DNA from: Nannocystis punicea | Lineage (GTDB): Bacteria > Myxococcota_A > Polyangia > Nannocystales > Nannocystaceae | NCBI RefSeq assembly: GCF_026965555.1 | Contig: NZ_CP114040.1 | Coordinates: 4,650,001 to 4,714,000, forward strand | Direction: 5' to 3' | Length of the DNA: 64,000 nucleotides | In this document: positions 17,507 to 26,146 of the stretch, piece after piece | Layout of the letters: each line of letters opens with the position of its first letter | How positions within the stretch are numbered: position 1 is the first letter of the stretch | Notes under the pieces: model-generated | Databases searched by the model: none | What the model was told of the DNA's origin: nothing | The model's input: the letters and a program-made list of their open reading frames with translations, nothing else | Translations under genes and position numbers: made by a program

Positions 17507-19453
17507 ATGGATGCGAGGCGAGGCGCGGCGCGACGGGCCCTCGCGCTGGGGGCGTGCCTCGCCGCGGCCTGCAAGCCTGCGCCCACGACCCCGCCAGGCC
17601 CGGCGGTCGCGGTCGCAGAGAACAGCACGCCGGAGCCGGAGATGCGGGTGCGCCACGACGCGGCGCCGGTGTTCGCCGATCCGCGGCGACGCGAGCGGCT
17701 CGCGGCCACGTTCCCCGAGCTGCGGCGCCGCGTCGAGGCGTTCGCGGCCGACGAGGAGCTGCCGGGGCTGGCCGTCGGCGTGGTCCTCGACGGCGAGCTC
17801 GCGCTGTTCGTCGGCGTGGGCGTGGCCGACCTCGACAGCGGGGCACCCGTCACCGAACACACGGTGTTTCGGATCGCCTCGCTGACGAAGTTGTTCACTG
17901 CGACCGCGATCCTGGGGCTCCGCGATCAGGGCAAGCTGTCCCTCGACGATCCGGCGAGCCGCCACGTCCCCGAGCTCGCGCGCGTGGTCTATCCGACCGC
18001 CGACGCGCGGCGGATCACGATCCGCGACCTGCTGATGCACACCTCCGGCCTGCCGCGGCTCGGCGACTTCGACTACACCGATCCGCACGATCCGCCGGAC
18101 CGCGCCGAGATCGTCGACTCGCTCGAGCAGTTCGGTTTGCGCAGCGATCCGGCCGCGAGTTACTCGTACTCGAACCTCGGGTTCGGGCTCCTCGGCCTGG
18201 TGATCGAGGCCGCGGCCGGCGACGAGTACAGGCGGGTGCTCGACCGGACGTTGCTGCAGCCGCTGGGGCTCGAGCACGCGGCGTGGTCGGCCGCGCAGGC
18301 CGGCCCGCGCCTGGCCACCGGCTACACGCGCAAGGCCGACCGCTTCGTCCGCCAGGAGCACTGGAACCACGGGGCCAGCGCCGGCGCCGGCGCGCTCTAC
18401 CTCGACATCGCCGACCTGGCGCGCTTCGCCGCGTTTCACCTCGACGCCTGGCCCGCGCGCGACGGGCTCGAAGCCGGCCCGGTGCGCCGCTCGAGCCTGC
18501 GCGAGATGGCCCGGGCGGGCCACGTGATGGGCTTCAAGGTCCACACGCCGACGCCGGAGCCGCGGGTCGAGCTGGGCGCGCAGGGGCTGGGCTGGAGCGT
18601 GGTGCAGGACTGCCGGTTCGAGCACGTGCTCGCGCACACGGGCGGCACCGACGGCTATCGCTCGGCGATCCGGCTGCTGCCGCAGCGCGGCGTCGGCGTG
18701 GTCCTGCTCGCCAATCGCAACGGGGCGCCGATCGAGCGGCTGGCGGCCGATCTGCTCGCGGTGCTCGACGACACCGGCGCGCTCGCGCGACGCGAGCCGG
18801 TGCCGCTGCCCGCGCTCACCGCAACGGTCGAGCGGGTCACCGGGCTGCTGACCGCGTGGGACGCCGAGCGAGCCCGGCCGCTCGCGTCGCTGCACTTCGA
18901 GCGGAGCGGCGGGCTCAAGCATCTCGAGCAGGAGCTGGCGTGGGCGCGGGCGACGGTGGGCACGTGTCGCGACTGGACCCGCACGCGCACTCTGGCGCCC
19001 GATCTCGCGGGCTACGCCGCGACCTGCGAGCGCGGCGAGCTGTCGCTCGAGGTCCGAATGACGACGTCGCGGTCGCCGGGGATCGGGGGCATCGACGTGG
19101 CGGCGCGAGGCGTGCCGGCCGATCCCACGATCGTCGCCGCCGCCCGGCAGAGCGTCGAGCTGCTGACGAAGTGGGATCCGGAGCGCTTCGCCGCCCTGTT
19201 CGCCAGGCACTTCGCCCGCGAGGGCTTCCGCCAATTCCTCGACCGCGCGAACCCCGAGCACGCGACCTGCTCGCTCGGCGAGGTCGAGGCCGTGCGCTCG
19301 GCGAGCGCCGTGTTCAAGCTCCGCTGCGGGACCCGCGAATTGCGGCTGGTCGCCGGGAAGCTCGACGCCGAGGGACGGCTCGGGCAATTCAGCGTGTCGC
19401 CGGCGCCGCGCGATCGCTGCGATCGACCGCGCGAGCAGGTCGAAGAGGAGTGA
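17507..19453 (+). CDS. Serine beta-lactamase-like hydrolase, lipoprotein
   Basis: A 648-residue exported lipoprotein of the class C beta-lactamase/D-aminopeptidase fold. A signal (RRALALGACLAAAC) ends in a lipobox. Catalytic motifs are SLTKLF (SxxK, about residue 125), YSYSNLG (YxN, about 215) and AHTGGTDGYRS (the KTG-equivalent, about 370). They fit a serine hydrolase acting on a peptide, ester or beta-lactam in the periplasm or outside; which one cannot be told. Residues beyond about 430 form an additional alpha/beta domain of ~210 residues that I do not recognise. The ATG at 17507 directly precedes the basic signal. An upstream in-frame ATG at 17480 is possible but adds acidic residues before the signal. 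Confidence 0.88.
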   Translation: MDARRGAARRALALGACLAAACKPAPTTPPGPAVAVAENSTPEPEMRVRHDAAPVFADPRRRERLAATFPELRRRVEAFAADEELPGLAVGVVLDGELALFVGVGVADLDSGAPVTEHTVFRIASLTKLFTATAILGLRDQGKLSLDDPASRHVPELARVVYPTADARRITIRDLLMHTSGLPRLGDFDYTDPHDPPDRAEIVDSLEQFGLRSDPAASYSYSNLGFGLLGLVIEAAAGDEYRRVLDRTLLQPLGLEHAAWSAAQAGPRLATGYTRKADRFVRQEHWNHGASAGAGALYLDIADLARFAAFHLDAWPARDGLEAGPVRRSSLREMARAGHVMGFKVHTPTPEPRVELGAQGLGWSVVQDCRFEHVLAHTGGTDGYRSAIRLLPQRGVGVVLLANRNGAPIERLAADLLAVLDDTGALARREPVPLPALTATVERVTGLLTAWDAERARPLASLHFERSGGLKHLEQELAWARATVGTCRDWTRTRTLAPDLAGYAATCERGELSLEVRMTTSRSPGIGGIDVAARGVPADPTIVAAARQSVELLTKWDPERFAALFARHFAREGFRQFLDRANPEHATCSLGEVEAVRSASAVFKLRCGTRELRLVAGKLDAEGRLGQFSVSPAPRDRCDRPREQVEEE

Positions 19454-19585
19454 CCGACCGCGACAGCGTCCGCGCCGTCATGGCGGGGCCGATCGCGTCG
19501 CGGATGCATCGCGAGTGAGCGCGCTCGCCGATCGTCGCGTCCACAGGCGAGCACGAGAGCGCGCGCTCGCCGGACGCACTGCACA

Positions 19586-21076
19586 TCACTGCGGGAGGAT
19601 GCTCTTCAGCTGGCCGCCCGTCATGTCGGAATAGACGTAGTGGCTGCCGGGCACCATGACCTGCTGCATCGCCGGGACGTTGTCGGGGTCGATCTTCCAG
19701 GCCCAGCCGCCCATGTCGACCAGCCACACGAACTCTTCGATGTCGACGCTGAGGCCGATCGCGGTGCTGCACGGGTTGGTGTTGTGCTGGGCGACGAGGG
19801 TGTTGGTCATGCGGTCGACCTGGGCCAGGGCGCACGGCGAGTTGTTGGCGACCCACGTGAAGTTCTTGTCGGCCGTGACGCCGCGCCAGCAGCCGGTCTC
19901 GGTCCCGGGGATCGCGGTGTAGGTCTGCGTGTCGGGGTCGAAGCGGGTGATCGGGCCGCAGTTGCCGCCGAACCACGGGTGGCCGTCGGGATCGACGGTG
20001 AAGCCGTACGACTGCACGTTGCCGGGCGGGGTGAAGCGGTCGACGGTGATCGGGTTCACGTCGGTGTTGACGCGCACGAACTCGCCGCGCAGCGACGAGA
20101 ACCACGGCTTGAAGTCGGGGTCGAGCGCGGCGCCGTAGGGCGCGAAGCCGCTGCCGTTCCAGCCGGGCACGACGATCGTCTCCTCGACCGTGCCGTCGAC
20201 CGCGACGCGCACGAGGTGCACGCTGGTCTGATCCTGGGCCATGTAGCCGATCCACACCTTGGGGTCGACGTACTTGCACTGCACCGGATCCCAGGTGCCG
20301 GGGGTCCAGGTGACGCCGCGCGGGCCGTCGTCCCAGGCGCCGCCGTACGGCCACTGGATCTGCCACAGGATGCACTCGTCCTGGCCCCACGGGCGCACGT
20401 CGCCCGAGTTCTGCGAGGTGTCGATCATGCCGTTGGCGTTGGTGTCGACGCAGTCCTCGACGTTGGCCGCGAGCATGGTGCTGCGCCCGGTCTGGCGGTT
20501 GTTGACGACGACATAGCGGCCGTCGGCGCTGACGGCCGTGCGCGAGGCGCTCTCGCCCCCGGGGCCGATCTTGTAGCGCGCCTCCTCGATCAAGGTCTGG
20601 GTGTTGACCTTGGCGACGTCGTCGAGGTTCTCGCTGGGGATGAAGATGTAGCTCTTCTCCGCCATGCCCATGCCGTCGGTCTCGCCCGGTCGACACACGC
20701 CGCCGGTCGTCATGCCGGTGCTGTCGGTGCCGGGCCCGGCGGTCGTGTCGGTGGCGGTCGCGGCGGTGGTGGTGGTCGTCGTCGTGTCCGTCGTCGAGGT
20801 GGTCGGGCCGGTGGTCGAGGTCGTCGGCCCGACCGTGCTCGTCGGCGTGTCCGTGGTCGACATCGTCATCCCGTTCGTCATCGACCCGGCCGTGACGTCA
20901 GTGTCGGTCGCGGTGCCGCCCATCGTCGGCGTGGTGCCCGTCGGCGTGCCCGTCGGGTCGACGGTGCCTTGCGTCATGGTGCCGGAGTCGCTGGCCGTGG
21001 TGTTGCCGGAATCACCGCATCCCGCGAGCCCCACCACCACCGGGAGGACGAGCCACCGCCTGGTCTTCGAAGTCAT
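19586..21076 (-). CDS. Beta-propeller lipoprotein (virginiamycin B lyase-like repeats)
   Basis: A 496-residue lipoprotein. The signal (RRWLVLPVVVGLAGC) ends in a lipobox, followed by an approximately 115-residue Thr/Ser/Gly/Met linker with a TTTTTT run. The C-terminal 350 residues show propeller-like repeats of the type found in Vgb and SMP-30 relatives: GRYVVVNNRQTGR, ITVDRFTPPGNVQSYGFTVD, HPWFGGNCGPITRFDP and FVWLVDMGGWAWKIDP. Catalytic His/Lys residues of true virginiamycin lyase were not located, so enzyme activity is doubtful and a binding role is as likely. The start at 21076 was chosen because the signal peptide begins there. It converges on the serine hydrolase gene. Confidence 0.82.
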   Translation of the reverse strand: MTSKTRRWLVLPVVVGLAGCGDSGNTTASDSGTMTQGTVDPTGTPTGTTPTMGGTATDTDVTAGSMTNGMTMSTTDTPTSTVGPTTSTTGPTTSTTDTTTTTTTAATATDTTAGPGTDSTGMTTGGVCRPGETDGMGMAEKSYIFIPSENLDDVAKVNTQTLIEEARYKIGPGGESASRTAVSADGRYVVVNNRQTGRSTMLAANVEDCVDTNANGMIDTSQNSGDVRPWGQDECILWQIQWPYGGAWDDGPRGVTWTPGTWDPVQCKYVDPKVWIGYMAQDQTSVHLVRVAVDGTVEETIVVPGWNGSGFAPYGAALDPDFKPWFSSLRGEFVRVNTDVNPITVDRFTPPGNVQSYGFTVDPDGHPWFGGNCGPITRFDPDTQTYTAIPGTETGCWRGVTADKNFTWVANNSPCALAQVDRMTNTLVAQHNTNPCSTAIGLSVDIEEFVWLVDMGGWAWKIDPDNVPAMQQVMVPGSHYVYSDMTGGQLKSILPQ

Positions 21077-21562
21077 GCAGCGATTGTGGCGGATGCACCC
21101 GGCGATCCGGCAGCGCCAGGCCCGTGGTTTCTCGCGATCGGAAGTGAGTGAATCCTCTCTAATTCGGCGCCACGAGGACCACCAGTGAGCGCAGGTACGA
21201 GTAGGGATAAACCCGGTACGGCCCGAGGGCCGCCGCATGGACCTGTCTCTTGGGGCCGGACACGAGGATCGTGTCACGAAGGGCTCCTTCGCCCGCGGCC
21301 TGTCGGCCCGTGCATTGGGCCCTCGAGGGCGTCCCTGAGGGTCCGGCGATCTCCACGGTCACCAGAGTGGCCGACGACGCGCTCGCAATCGCTCGCGTGG
21401 CAGAGTGGATCTGCCCGGGGCGATGGCCGTGGGCGACCGGGTGGGGAGCGATTCGCGCCAGGTGCATCGACGGGGAACTCGGCGGGCGATCCACTGCGGG
21501 GCGGCCGAAAGAGCTGTCCGCCAGGGCATGCCCTATCGAGCATGTCCCGGCGGACATGCGGA
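21077..21562. other. 486-bp intergenic region
   Basis: This is upstream of the propeller lipoprotein gene and downstream of the Cys-rich repeat gene, both leftward. It contains the CATG array at 21513-21558 and presumably the propeller gene's promoter. I see no gene in it. Confidence 0.5.
21513..21558. repeat. 14-bp CATG array, 4 units
   Basis: GCTG at 21513 and CATG at 21527, 21541 and 21555 are each 14 bp apart. The last pair encloses TCCCGGCGGA, giving the stem CATGTCC/GGACATG (perfect over 7 bp). The array ends 4 bp from the stop codon of the leftward Cys-rich lipoprotein gene. Confidence 0.75.
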
Positions 21563-22981
21563 TCACAGGCGCTCGCAGGCAGTGATGCGCGTGTAGGTGC
21601 CGTTGTCGGTGCCGTTCCAGTAGGTGCAGTTGACGTCGTTCTGGCAGCCGAGGCAGGGGCCGACGAAGCGGTTGTTGGCGCCGTCGTGGAAGTGCCAGGC
21701 GTTGTCGCCGCCGCCGCAGGCAGCGGGGTCGCTGCAGCACATGGGGGCCTGGCCGCAGCGGGTCTCGGTGTTGTGGACCGAGCGGTACTTGGCGATCACG
21801 TCGCTGCAGTAGCCCTGGTTCAGCCACTCGTCGTAGCTGATCGGGGTCCAGCCGAAGCAGCTGTCGCAGGCGGTGGCCGAGGAGTTGCCGGGGGTGCAGG
21901 TGAAGCGGATGCAGCGGCCGCCGGCGGTCATGCAGCCGCTGTCGCCCCAGCAGTCGTTGCCGCACGCGAGCGTGCAGTCGCCCTCGCAGCCGTCGCCGTC
22001 GACGTTGTTGCCGTCGTCGCACTCCTCTTCGCCGGCCTGGACGAAGCCGTCGCCGCAGGTCGCGGTCTTGCAGGCGACGCAGGCGTCGGTGTCGACGTCG
22101 TTGTCGTCGTCGCACTCCTCGACGCCGGCCTGGACGAGGCCGTCACCGCAGCTGGCGGCCTCGCAGGTGGCGAGGCAGGCGTCGGTATCGTCGTCGTTGC
22201 CGTCGTCGCAGGCCTCTTCGCCGGCCTGGACGAAGCCGTCGCCGCACTCGGCCGCGAGGCAGGTCGAGGGGCACTCGTCGGTGTCGTCGGCGTCGCCGTC
22301 GTCGCACTCCTCGACGTCGGCGTGGACGGCCCCGTCGCCGCAGGTGGCGACCATGCAGGTGGCGAGGCAGTCGTCGGTGTCGTCGTCGTTGCCGTCGTCG
22401 CAGGCCTCGCCGGCCTGCACCACGCCGTCGCCGCAGCTGGCGAGCGCGCACGTCGCGGTGCAGTCGTCGCCGTCGTCGCCGTTGCCGTCGTCGCAGGCCT
22501 CGACGCCCTCCTGGACGATGCCGTCGCCGCAGACCGCCTCGGCGCACACGGCCGTGCAGGCGTCGGTGTCGACGGTGTTGCCGTCGTCGCAGGCCTCGCC
22601 GGGGTCGACCTTGCCGTCGCCGCAGCTCGCCTCCAGCGGGACGCACATCTCGTCCTCGCACACGAGACCCTCGCCGCAGGCGCCGCCGTCGCACGGACAG
22701 CCCTCGTCGCCGGCAGGACACGCGGGGCCCGTGCTCGTGCCGGGGTCGGTGGTCGAGGTCGAGGTCGAGGTCGCGGTCGAGGTGGTCGCGTCGGAGGTGG
22801 TCGGCACCGCGGTCGTGGGCTCGGCGGTGGTCCCCGGCGCGGTGCTGGTGCCGTCGACGCTGGTGGTCGAGGCGTCGGTGGCAGAGGGATCGAGCGGGCC
22901 GCCGCCGCTGTCGCTGCAGGCGGCGAGGAGCAGGAGGAACGACGAAATCGCACGAATTCGTGGGGCGCGTAGCAGTCGCAT
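21563..22981 (-). CDS. Lipoprotein with seven Myxococcus-type Cys-rich repeats (DUF4215-like)
   Basis: A 472-residue exported lipoprotein. A signal (AISSFLLLLAAC) with lipobox is followed by a Thr/Ser linker to about residue 85 and a short Cys knot (CPAGDEGCPCDGGACGEGLVC). Then come seven repeats of about 30 residues, each of the form CGDG-x-V-x-x-G-E-x-CDDGN-x-D-x-DxC-x-x-C. This matches the disulfide-rich repeat first defined in Myxococcus. The last 115 residues form a separate Cys-rich domain (TACDSCFGWTP, APMCCSDPAACGGGDNAW, FVGPCLGCQNDVNC). The Asp-rich repeats suggest calcium binding, which is inference. A surface adhesion or structural role is plausible but unproven. A four-unit CATG array follows its stop. 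Confidence 0.88.
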   Translation of the reverse strand: MRLLRAPRIRAISSFLLLLAACSDSGGGPLDPSATDASTTSVDGTSTAPGTTAEPTTAVPTTSDATTSTATSTSTSTTDPGTSTGPACPAGDEGCPCDGGACGEGLVCEDEMCVPLEASCGDGKVDPGEACDDGNTVDTDACTAVCAEAVCGDGIVQEGVEACDDGNGDDGDDCTATCALASCGDGVVQAGEACDDGNDDDTDDCLATCMVATCGDGAVHADVEECDDGDADDTDECPSTCLAAECGDGFVQAGEEACDDGNDDDTDACLATCEAASCGDGLVQAGVEECDDDNDVDTDACVACKTATCGDGFVQAGEEECDDGNNVDGDGCEGDCTLACGNDCWGDSGCMTAGGRCIRFTCTPGNSSATACDSCFGWTPISYDEWLNQGYCSDVIAKYRSVHNTETRCGQAPMCCSDPAACGGGDNAWHFHDGANNRFVGPCLGCQNDVNCTYWNGTDNGTYTRITACERL

Positions 22982-23273
22982 CTTCGCGGTCTATCGGCGC
23001 GCTCTCGGGCTGGACAGCGCCCTCAGAGGGGGTCGGCGCGGGCGTGCGTGCGAGTGCGACGATCGGTGGCGCGGCCACGCGCAGGGGCGAAGAGCGCTGT
23101 TCTGCCGCACGTGGCGCGCGACGAACTCGCCGAGCACGCGGCGGCGGGCGAGCGGGCGTCTGCCCGCCGACGTCCGCGTCGGCATGGGGGCCAGGCCCGC
23201 GTAGGCGCGGACGCGCGGCAGATCGTCCGCGGCCGGCGGACGGCAGCGCGGGGTGGAGTCGTCATTCTCAAAG
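22982..23273. other. Intergenic stretch upstream of the Cys-rich repeat gene
   Basis: About 290 bp, probably with the promoter of the leftward Cys-rich lipoprotein. No frame has convincing coding character, and no clear promoter boxes were found. Confidence 0.4.
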
Positions 23274-23312
23274 CATGAGACATGTCTTCAAAGACATGGC
23301 TAAGGGGCCATG
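23274..23312. repeat. 14-bp CATG array, 3 units plus a half-step copy
   Basis: CATG at 23281, 23295 and 23309 are 14 bp apart. A further CATG at 23274 is offset by 7 bp, exactly half a unit. The first interval gives CATGTCTTCAAAGACATG, a perfect 7-bp stem with a 4-nt loop. Confidence 0.72.
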
Positions 23313-23442
23313 TCCTGAAGCGCTCGCGGCCACTCCGCGCCGTGTGGCCGTCGAAGGCGCCCCCTGTCGAGGGGACGAACGGGCTGGTCCGCGTCGGCGG
23401 CCGTGAGGCGGTGATGGACGCGAAGGATGATGCTTGAAAGGT

Positions 23443-23460
23443 CCTGTCCTCGGGGACATG
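23443..23460. repeat. 14-bp hairpin unit
   Basis: CCTG at 23443 and CATG at 23457, 14 bp apart, enclose TCCTCGGGGA. This is a short GC-rich hairpin of the same family, in the same 590-bp gene-free stretch as the arrays on either side. Confidence 0.6.
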
Positions 23461-23538
23461 TGGCGGGCCGAGGGGGACGCCCGGATGGGCGGCTCGCGCC
23501 GGCGGCCAGGTGCCGTGGGCGGGAGTGAACGCAAAGGA

Positions 23539-23570
23539 CATGTTTGAGAGGACATGTCCTCGAGATCATG
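23539..23570. repeat. 14-bp CATG array, 3 units, at the 3' end of the VWA gene
   Basis: CATG at 23539, 23553 and 23567. The array ends 2 bp from the stop codon of the leftward VWA lipoprotein gene, so it must be part of that gene's transcript end. Confidence 0.75.
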
Positions 23571-23572
23571 CA

Positions 23573-24631
23573 TCAGCCGACGGGCGGCGGGAGGGTGTCG
23601 CACGACAGCTGGATCAGCGCGAGCGCCTGGTCGAGCGCCTGGGCCAGGTCGCCCTGGCAGATGTCGCCGAGCATGCCGTTCGGGACCATGGAGGTGAAGG
23701 CGTGCAGGGTCGGCGCCGGGTCGGCGCTGCCGAACACCGAGTCGCAGGCGGCCGCCTGCGGGCCGGCGATGGTGACGACGACGTAGCGCTCGTCGCCGCC
23801 GACGAACTCGTCGAGGGCGGCCTTGGTCTCGGCCGGGGTGGTGGTGCTGTTGTCGACGTCGTCGTCCTCGTCGGTGAGGATGACGATCACCAGGAGCGAG
23901 GCGTCGCCGCGGTAAAAGCCCTCGTTGACGCCGCCGGGGGCCAGCTTGGCGAGGAACATCTCGATGGCGTCGAGCGGCCGCTCGCGCCCGAGGTCGGTGC
24001 AGAGGTTGCAACCCGCCTTCGGGTCGGGCGCGAGGCAGCTGAAGGTCGGGGCGACCTTCGGGTCGGGGCCGTCGATCCACAGCTTGCCGCCCATGTCGCA
24101 GTCGTCGTCGAACAGGTTGTCGCCGTCGAACAGGGCGCCGTCGAGGCCCATGGTCGACTTGCCGGCCTTGTTGGCGACGATCGAGGAGTTGGTGACGCCG
24201 AGGCGATAGCCGGCGGCCTCGTTGCTCGGGTCGCCGACGTAGGCGTCGAGGACGTTGACGAAGTCGGGGAAGTTGGCGTCGAGGTTGGTCTTCTCCTCGT
24301 TCATCGAGGCCGAGATGTCGACGACGAACAGGACGTCGATGAATTCGCAGCCGACCTCGTTCGCCGCGCCGAAGTCGGCCGAGTCCCCGAGGTCGAGCTT
24401 GAGGAGGTCCGTGGTCCCGCCAGCGCTCGTCCCGCTGCCGTCGGTGGCTTCGCTGTCGCCGGCCCCGTCGGTCGGCTGCAGGTCGGGCAAGGTCGCAAGG
24501 CCGCTGCCGGGCATGACGGTGGTGATCCCGACGGTGGCGGTCGCGCTGGCTCCGCCGCCGTCGTGGTCGCCGACGCAAGCGCACACGAGCGACGAGAACG
24601 ACAGGGCGAGCGAGGCGAGGCGAAGCTGCAT
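23573..24631 (-). CDS. Lipoprotein with von Willebrand factor A domain
   Basis: A 352-residue exported lipoprotein. The signal (LASLALSFSSLVCAC) ends in a lipobox, then a Gly/Ala/Thr/Asp-rich linker runs to about residue 80. The VWA domain follows: DVLFVVDISASMNEE carries the DxSxS metal-ion-dependent adhesion site, with VIVILTDEDDD providing a later acidic metal ligand. Several Cys pairs (DDDCDMGG, FSCLAPDPKAGCNLCTDL) suggest disulfides. Such domains bind protein or matrix ligands through a divalent cation. The ligand is unknown. A three-unit CATG array sits right after the stop. Confidence 0.88.
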   Translation of the reverse strand: MQLRLASLALSFSSLVCACVGDHDGGGASATATVGITTVMPGSGLATLPDLQPTDGAGDSEATDGSGTSAGGTTDLLKLDLGDSADFGAANEVGCEFIDVLFVVDISASMNEEKTNLDANFPDFVNVLDAYVGDPSNEAAGYRLGVTNSSIVANKAGKSTMGLDGALFDGDNLFDDDCDMGGKLWIDGPDPKVAPTFSCLAPDPKAGCNLCTDLGRERPLDAIEMFLAKLAPGGVNEGFYRGDASLLVIVILTDEDDDVDNSTTTPAETKAALDEFVGGDERYVVVTIAGPQAAACDSVFGSADPAPTLHAFTSMVPNGMLGDICQGDLAQALDQALALIQLSCDTLPPPVG

Positions 24632-24723
24632 GCTCTGTTCTTATCGCCGTCGCCGCGGACGGCCACGCGGGCGACGTGCACGACGTCTCACCGGCGACGA
24701 GCCCCGCCTGGTATGGTCGCGCG

Positions 24724-25698
24724 GTGCCGCCGAGCCCCCGTGTCGTCGCCCTGCTCACCCTCGTGATCGCGTGCACGCCGGCGCAGGCGCCAGTGACGGC
24801 GCCCACGAGCACGACGACCGACATGCCCGCGGTGGCGGTGACGTTCGACGATCTGATCGTCGGCGGCCGCGACCTCGAGCTCGCGCGCACCGAGGCGATG
24901 ACGCGCGCGCTGCTGGGTCACTTCCGCGAGGCGGCGGTGCCGGTGGTGGGGTTCGTCAACGCGTCGAAGCTGTCCGACGGGCCAGAGAAGCCGGGGCGCC
25001 TGCGGATCTTGCGGCTGTGGACGGAGGCCGGGGTGGAGCTCGGCAACCACACGTTCTCCCACCCGTCGCTGCACGAGACGCCGGTGGCCGAGTACGAGGC
25101 CGACATCGTCCGCGGCGAGCCGGACGTCCGGGCGCTCAACGCGACGCTCGGCCTGGGCCTGCGGTGGTTCCGCCACCCGTACCTGCACACGGGCGCGTCG
25201 CTGGCGAGCCGCGCGGAGGTCGACCGCTTCCTGGCCGAGCGCGACTACACGGTCGCGCCGGTGACGATCGACAACTCGGACTGGCTCTACAACTTCGTCT
25301 ACACCGACGCGAAGTCGCGCGGCGACGAGGCGACGATGCGCCGGGTCGGCGAGGCGTTCGTGGCGTCGATGGCGGCGGCGCTGAAGTTCCACGAGGAGGC
25401 GACGACGGCGCTGTTCGGCCGGCCGATCCGCCACGTGCTGCTGCTCCACGCCAACGAGATCAACGCCGCATACTTCGACGAGATCGTGGCGATCTATCGC
25501 GGCCGCGGCTATCGCTTCATCACCCTGGACGAGGCGTTGACCGACCCGGCCTACCGCGAGCCCGATCACTTCACGGGCCGGTCGGGGGTGTCGTGGCTGT
25601 ACCGCTGGGACTGGACGCGCGGGCGCAAGCAGGTCGACTGGAAGGCGGAGCCGGAGCCGCCGGGGTTCGTGCAGCAGCTGTTCGAGGCGAGCCAGTGA
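24724..25698 (+). CDS. Polysaccharide deacetylase (NodB-like) lipoprotein
   Basis: A 324-residue exported protein with a NodB-homology deacetylase domain of the carbohydrate esterase 4 family. Motif 1 is AVTFDDLIVGG with the catalytic-base and metal Asp pair. Motif 2 is GNHTFSHPSLHE, which supplies the HxxxH zinc ligands. Motif 3 is WFRHPYLHTG. These residues are all present, so activity on N-acetylated glycans (peptidoglycan, chitin or exopolysaccharide) is likely. I chose the GTG at 24724 because VPPSPRVVALLTLVIAC then forms a signal with lipobox. An ATG at 24676 is in frame upstream but adds an unhelpful N-terminal extension. It is divergent from the VWA gene with 92 bp between. Confidence 0.87.
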   Translation: MPPSPRVVALLTLVIACTPAQAPVTAPTSTTTDMPAVAVTFDDLIVGGRDLELARTEAMTRALLGHFREAAVPVVGFVNASKLSDGPEKPGRLRILRLWTEAGVELGNHTFSHPSLHETPVAEYEADIVRGEPDVRALNATLGLGLRWFRHPYLHTGASLASRAEVDRFLAERDYTVAPVTIDNSDWLYNFVYTDAKSRGDEATMRRVGEAFVASMAAALKFHEEATTALFGRPIRHVLLLHANEINAAYFDEIVAIYRGRGYRFITLDEALTDPAYREPDHFTGRSGVSWLYRWDWTRGRKQVDWKAEPEPPGFVQQLFEASQ

Positions 25699-25843
25699 CG
25701 GCCGACGACGCGCCAGCGGTGCGGCGGGGCGCACGCACGCGGCGGTCGATCCGCCTGATTACGGGTCTTCGGGCTCCTGAGAAGGGTGGGGAGGACGGCG
25801 AGGACGAGGTCCGCGCCGGCGGTGCCGTACTGCTGACAATCGA

Positions 25844-25927
25844 CGGAAGAGACAGGAATCGAACCTGCTACGGTGTTACCCGCGACGGTTTTCGGGACCG
25901 TTTGCCAAACCAAATGGCCGCTCTCCC
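25844..25927 (-). tRNA. tRNA-Ser(CGA)-like, atypical
   Basis: 84 nt. The acceptor GGGAGAG pairs with CTCTTCC, and the discriminator is G. The D-arm is GCC/GGC with a GG in the loop. The anticodon arm is ACGGT/ACCGT with loop CCCGAAA, so position 33 is C instead of the near-universal U. Position 8 is C instead of U. The variable arm is long (about 16 nt) and the T-arm is GCAGG-TTCGATT-CCTGT. The long variable arm, G73 and AA after the anticodon fit serine (codon UCG). CCA is not encoded. It is the last of three tandem tRNA-Ser genes. Confidence 0.75.
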
Positions 25928-25934
25928 AAATGCG

Positions 25935-26018
25935 CGGAGCGGGAGGGATTCGAACCCCCGCAGGCGTGAGCCCGCCAGCTTTCCAAGCTGGTGTCCTAGG
26001 CCGCTGGACGACCGCTCC
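25935..26018 (-). tRNA. tRNA-Ser(GGA)
   Basis: 84 nt. The acceptor is GGAGCGG/CCGCTCC with G73 and U8 present. The anticodon arm is CCAGC/GCTGG with loop TTGGAAA, giving anticodon GGA. It has a long variable arm, and the T-loop is TTCGAAT. It reads UCC/UCU. Only 7 bp separate it from the atypical tRNA-Ser(CGA) downstream. Confidence 0.93.
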
Positions 26019-26059
26019 GAATGGACGAAGTTGTATTGGCGGCTCGCGGCGGAGATCGA

Positions 26060-26146
26060 CGGAAGGAGCGCGGATCGAACGCGCGCGGGTTTTCAGGCCC
26101 GTCCACGGGTTAGCACCCCGGAGCCTTGCCTCTCGGCCATCCTTCC
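26060..26146 (-). tRNA. tRNA-Ser(GCT)
   Basis: 87 nt. The acceptor is GGAAGGA/TCCTTCC with G73 and U8. The D-arm is GCC/GGC, the anticodon loop is GTGCTAA (anticodon GCT), there is a long variable arm with CGGG/CCCG stem, and the T-arm is GCGCG/CGCGC. The outermost anticodon-stem pair is a C-U mismatch. It reads AGC/AGU and is the first gene of the three-tRNA array. Confidence 0.92.
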
